From a virus, in the IMG/VR virus record IMGVR_UViG_3300017744_000145, positions 1 through 24,104 of that record: a DNA stretch of 24,104 bases; one strand, 5' to 3'. Position 1 is the first letter of the stretch; each line of letters begins with the position of its first letter. The notes beneath the pieces are model-generated. The model was not told where the DNA came from. It saw only the letters and a list, made by a program, of their open reading frames with translations, and searched no databases. Made by a program: the position numbers and the translations under genes. Below are positions 24,071 through 24,104 of the stretch, piece after piece.

Positions 24071-24104
24071 TCATTCAACCCTTGTATTTGTAAAATCAAG
24101 AGCA
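24071..24104 (-). CDS. Possible C-terminus of the upstream virion gene
   Basis: One - strand frame reads ALDFTNTRVE followed by TGA at 24071-24073 and is open to the window edge. It ends 3 nt before the fibre GTG, the same tight spacing as the other genes here. In this gene order a capsid or head gene would be expected. Only ten codons are visible, so identity cannot be judged. Confidence 0.35.
   Translation of the reverse strand, partial: ALDFTNTRVE

Overview
The window looks like part of the genome of a tailed double-stranded DNA virus of an archaeon. The replication genes are of archaeal/eukaryotic type: a family B DNA polymerase, an archaeo-eukaryotic primase with a PriL-like iron-sulfur tail, and an XPF/ERCC4 nuclease with helix-hairpin-helix motifs. 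One early gene has an archaeal TATA box placed for a leaderless transcript. The virion genes are those of a long, non-contractile tail: tail tube, tail chaperone pair, tape measure, hub, and no sheath. This combination, with mid-40s or lower GC, fits viruses of marine Euryarchaeota (magrovirus-like, Marine Group II hosts). The archaeal-virus assignment is fairly firm; the host group is inference.

Layout. Positions 1-5764 (+ strand) hold a dense replication/early cluster: PolB (5' end outside the window), a coiled-coil zinc-ribbon protein, a Cas4/AddB-like Fe-S nuclease, five very small overlapping genes of which four are Cys-rich zinc-ribbon microproteins, a compact PriS-PriL fusion primase, a small helical protein and the ERCC4 nuclease. 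Positions 5765-5949 separate the two convergent gene blocks. They hold a long imperfect inverted repeat and a tRNA-like gene with an unusual anticodon arm. Positions 5950-24104 (- strand, read from right to left) hold the virion block: end of an upstream (probably capsid) gene, a 739-residue fibre, an Ig/PKD-like protein, two small proteins (one membrane-SAP), head-tail connector, tail completion protein, tail terminator with an N-terminal lectin-like domain, tail tube, a 63-residue unknown, tail assembly chaperones G and GT, tape measure and a giant 2393-residue hub/tail-tip protein.

How it works together. The + block supplies polymerase, primer synthesis and branch/end processing for a largely self-sufficient replisome. 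The - block builds the head-tail joint and a siphovirus tail whose length is set by an 1151-residue tape measure. The chaperone pair appears to be made by a -1 ribosomal frameshift at CCCTTTG, two codons before the G stop, as in lambda G/GT.

Genome-wide signals. In a by-eye pass I found no copy of GATC, CTAG, AGCT, GTAC or ACGT in 24 kb, although roughly 90 of each would be expected by chance. The hexamer TGCGCA occurs at least 50 times against about 4 expected. Together these suggest strong selection on short palindromes, probably from host restriction or methylation.
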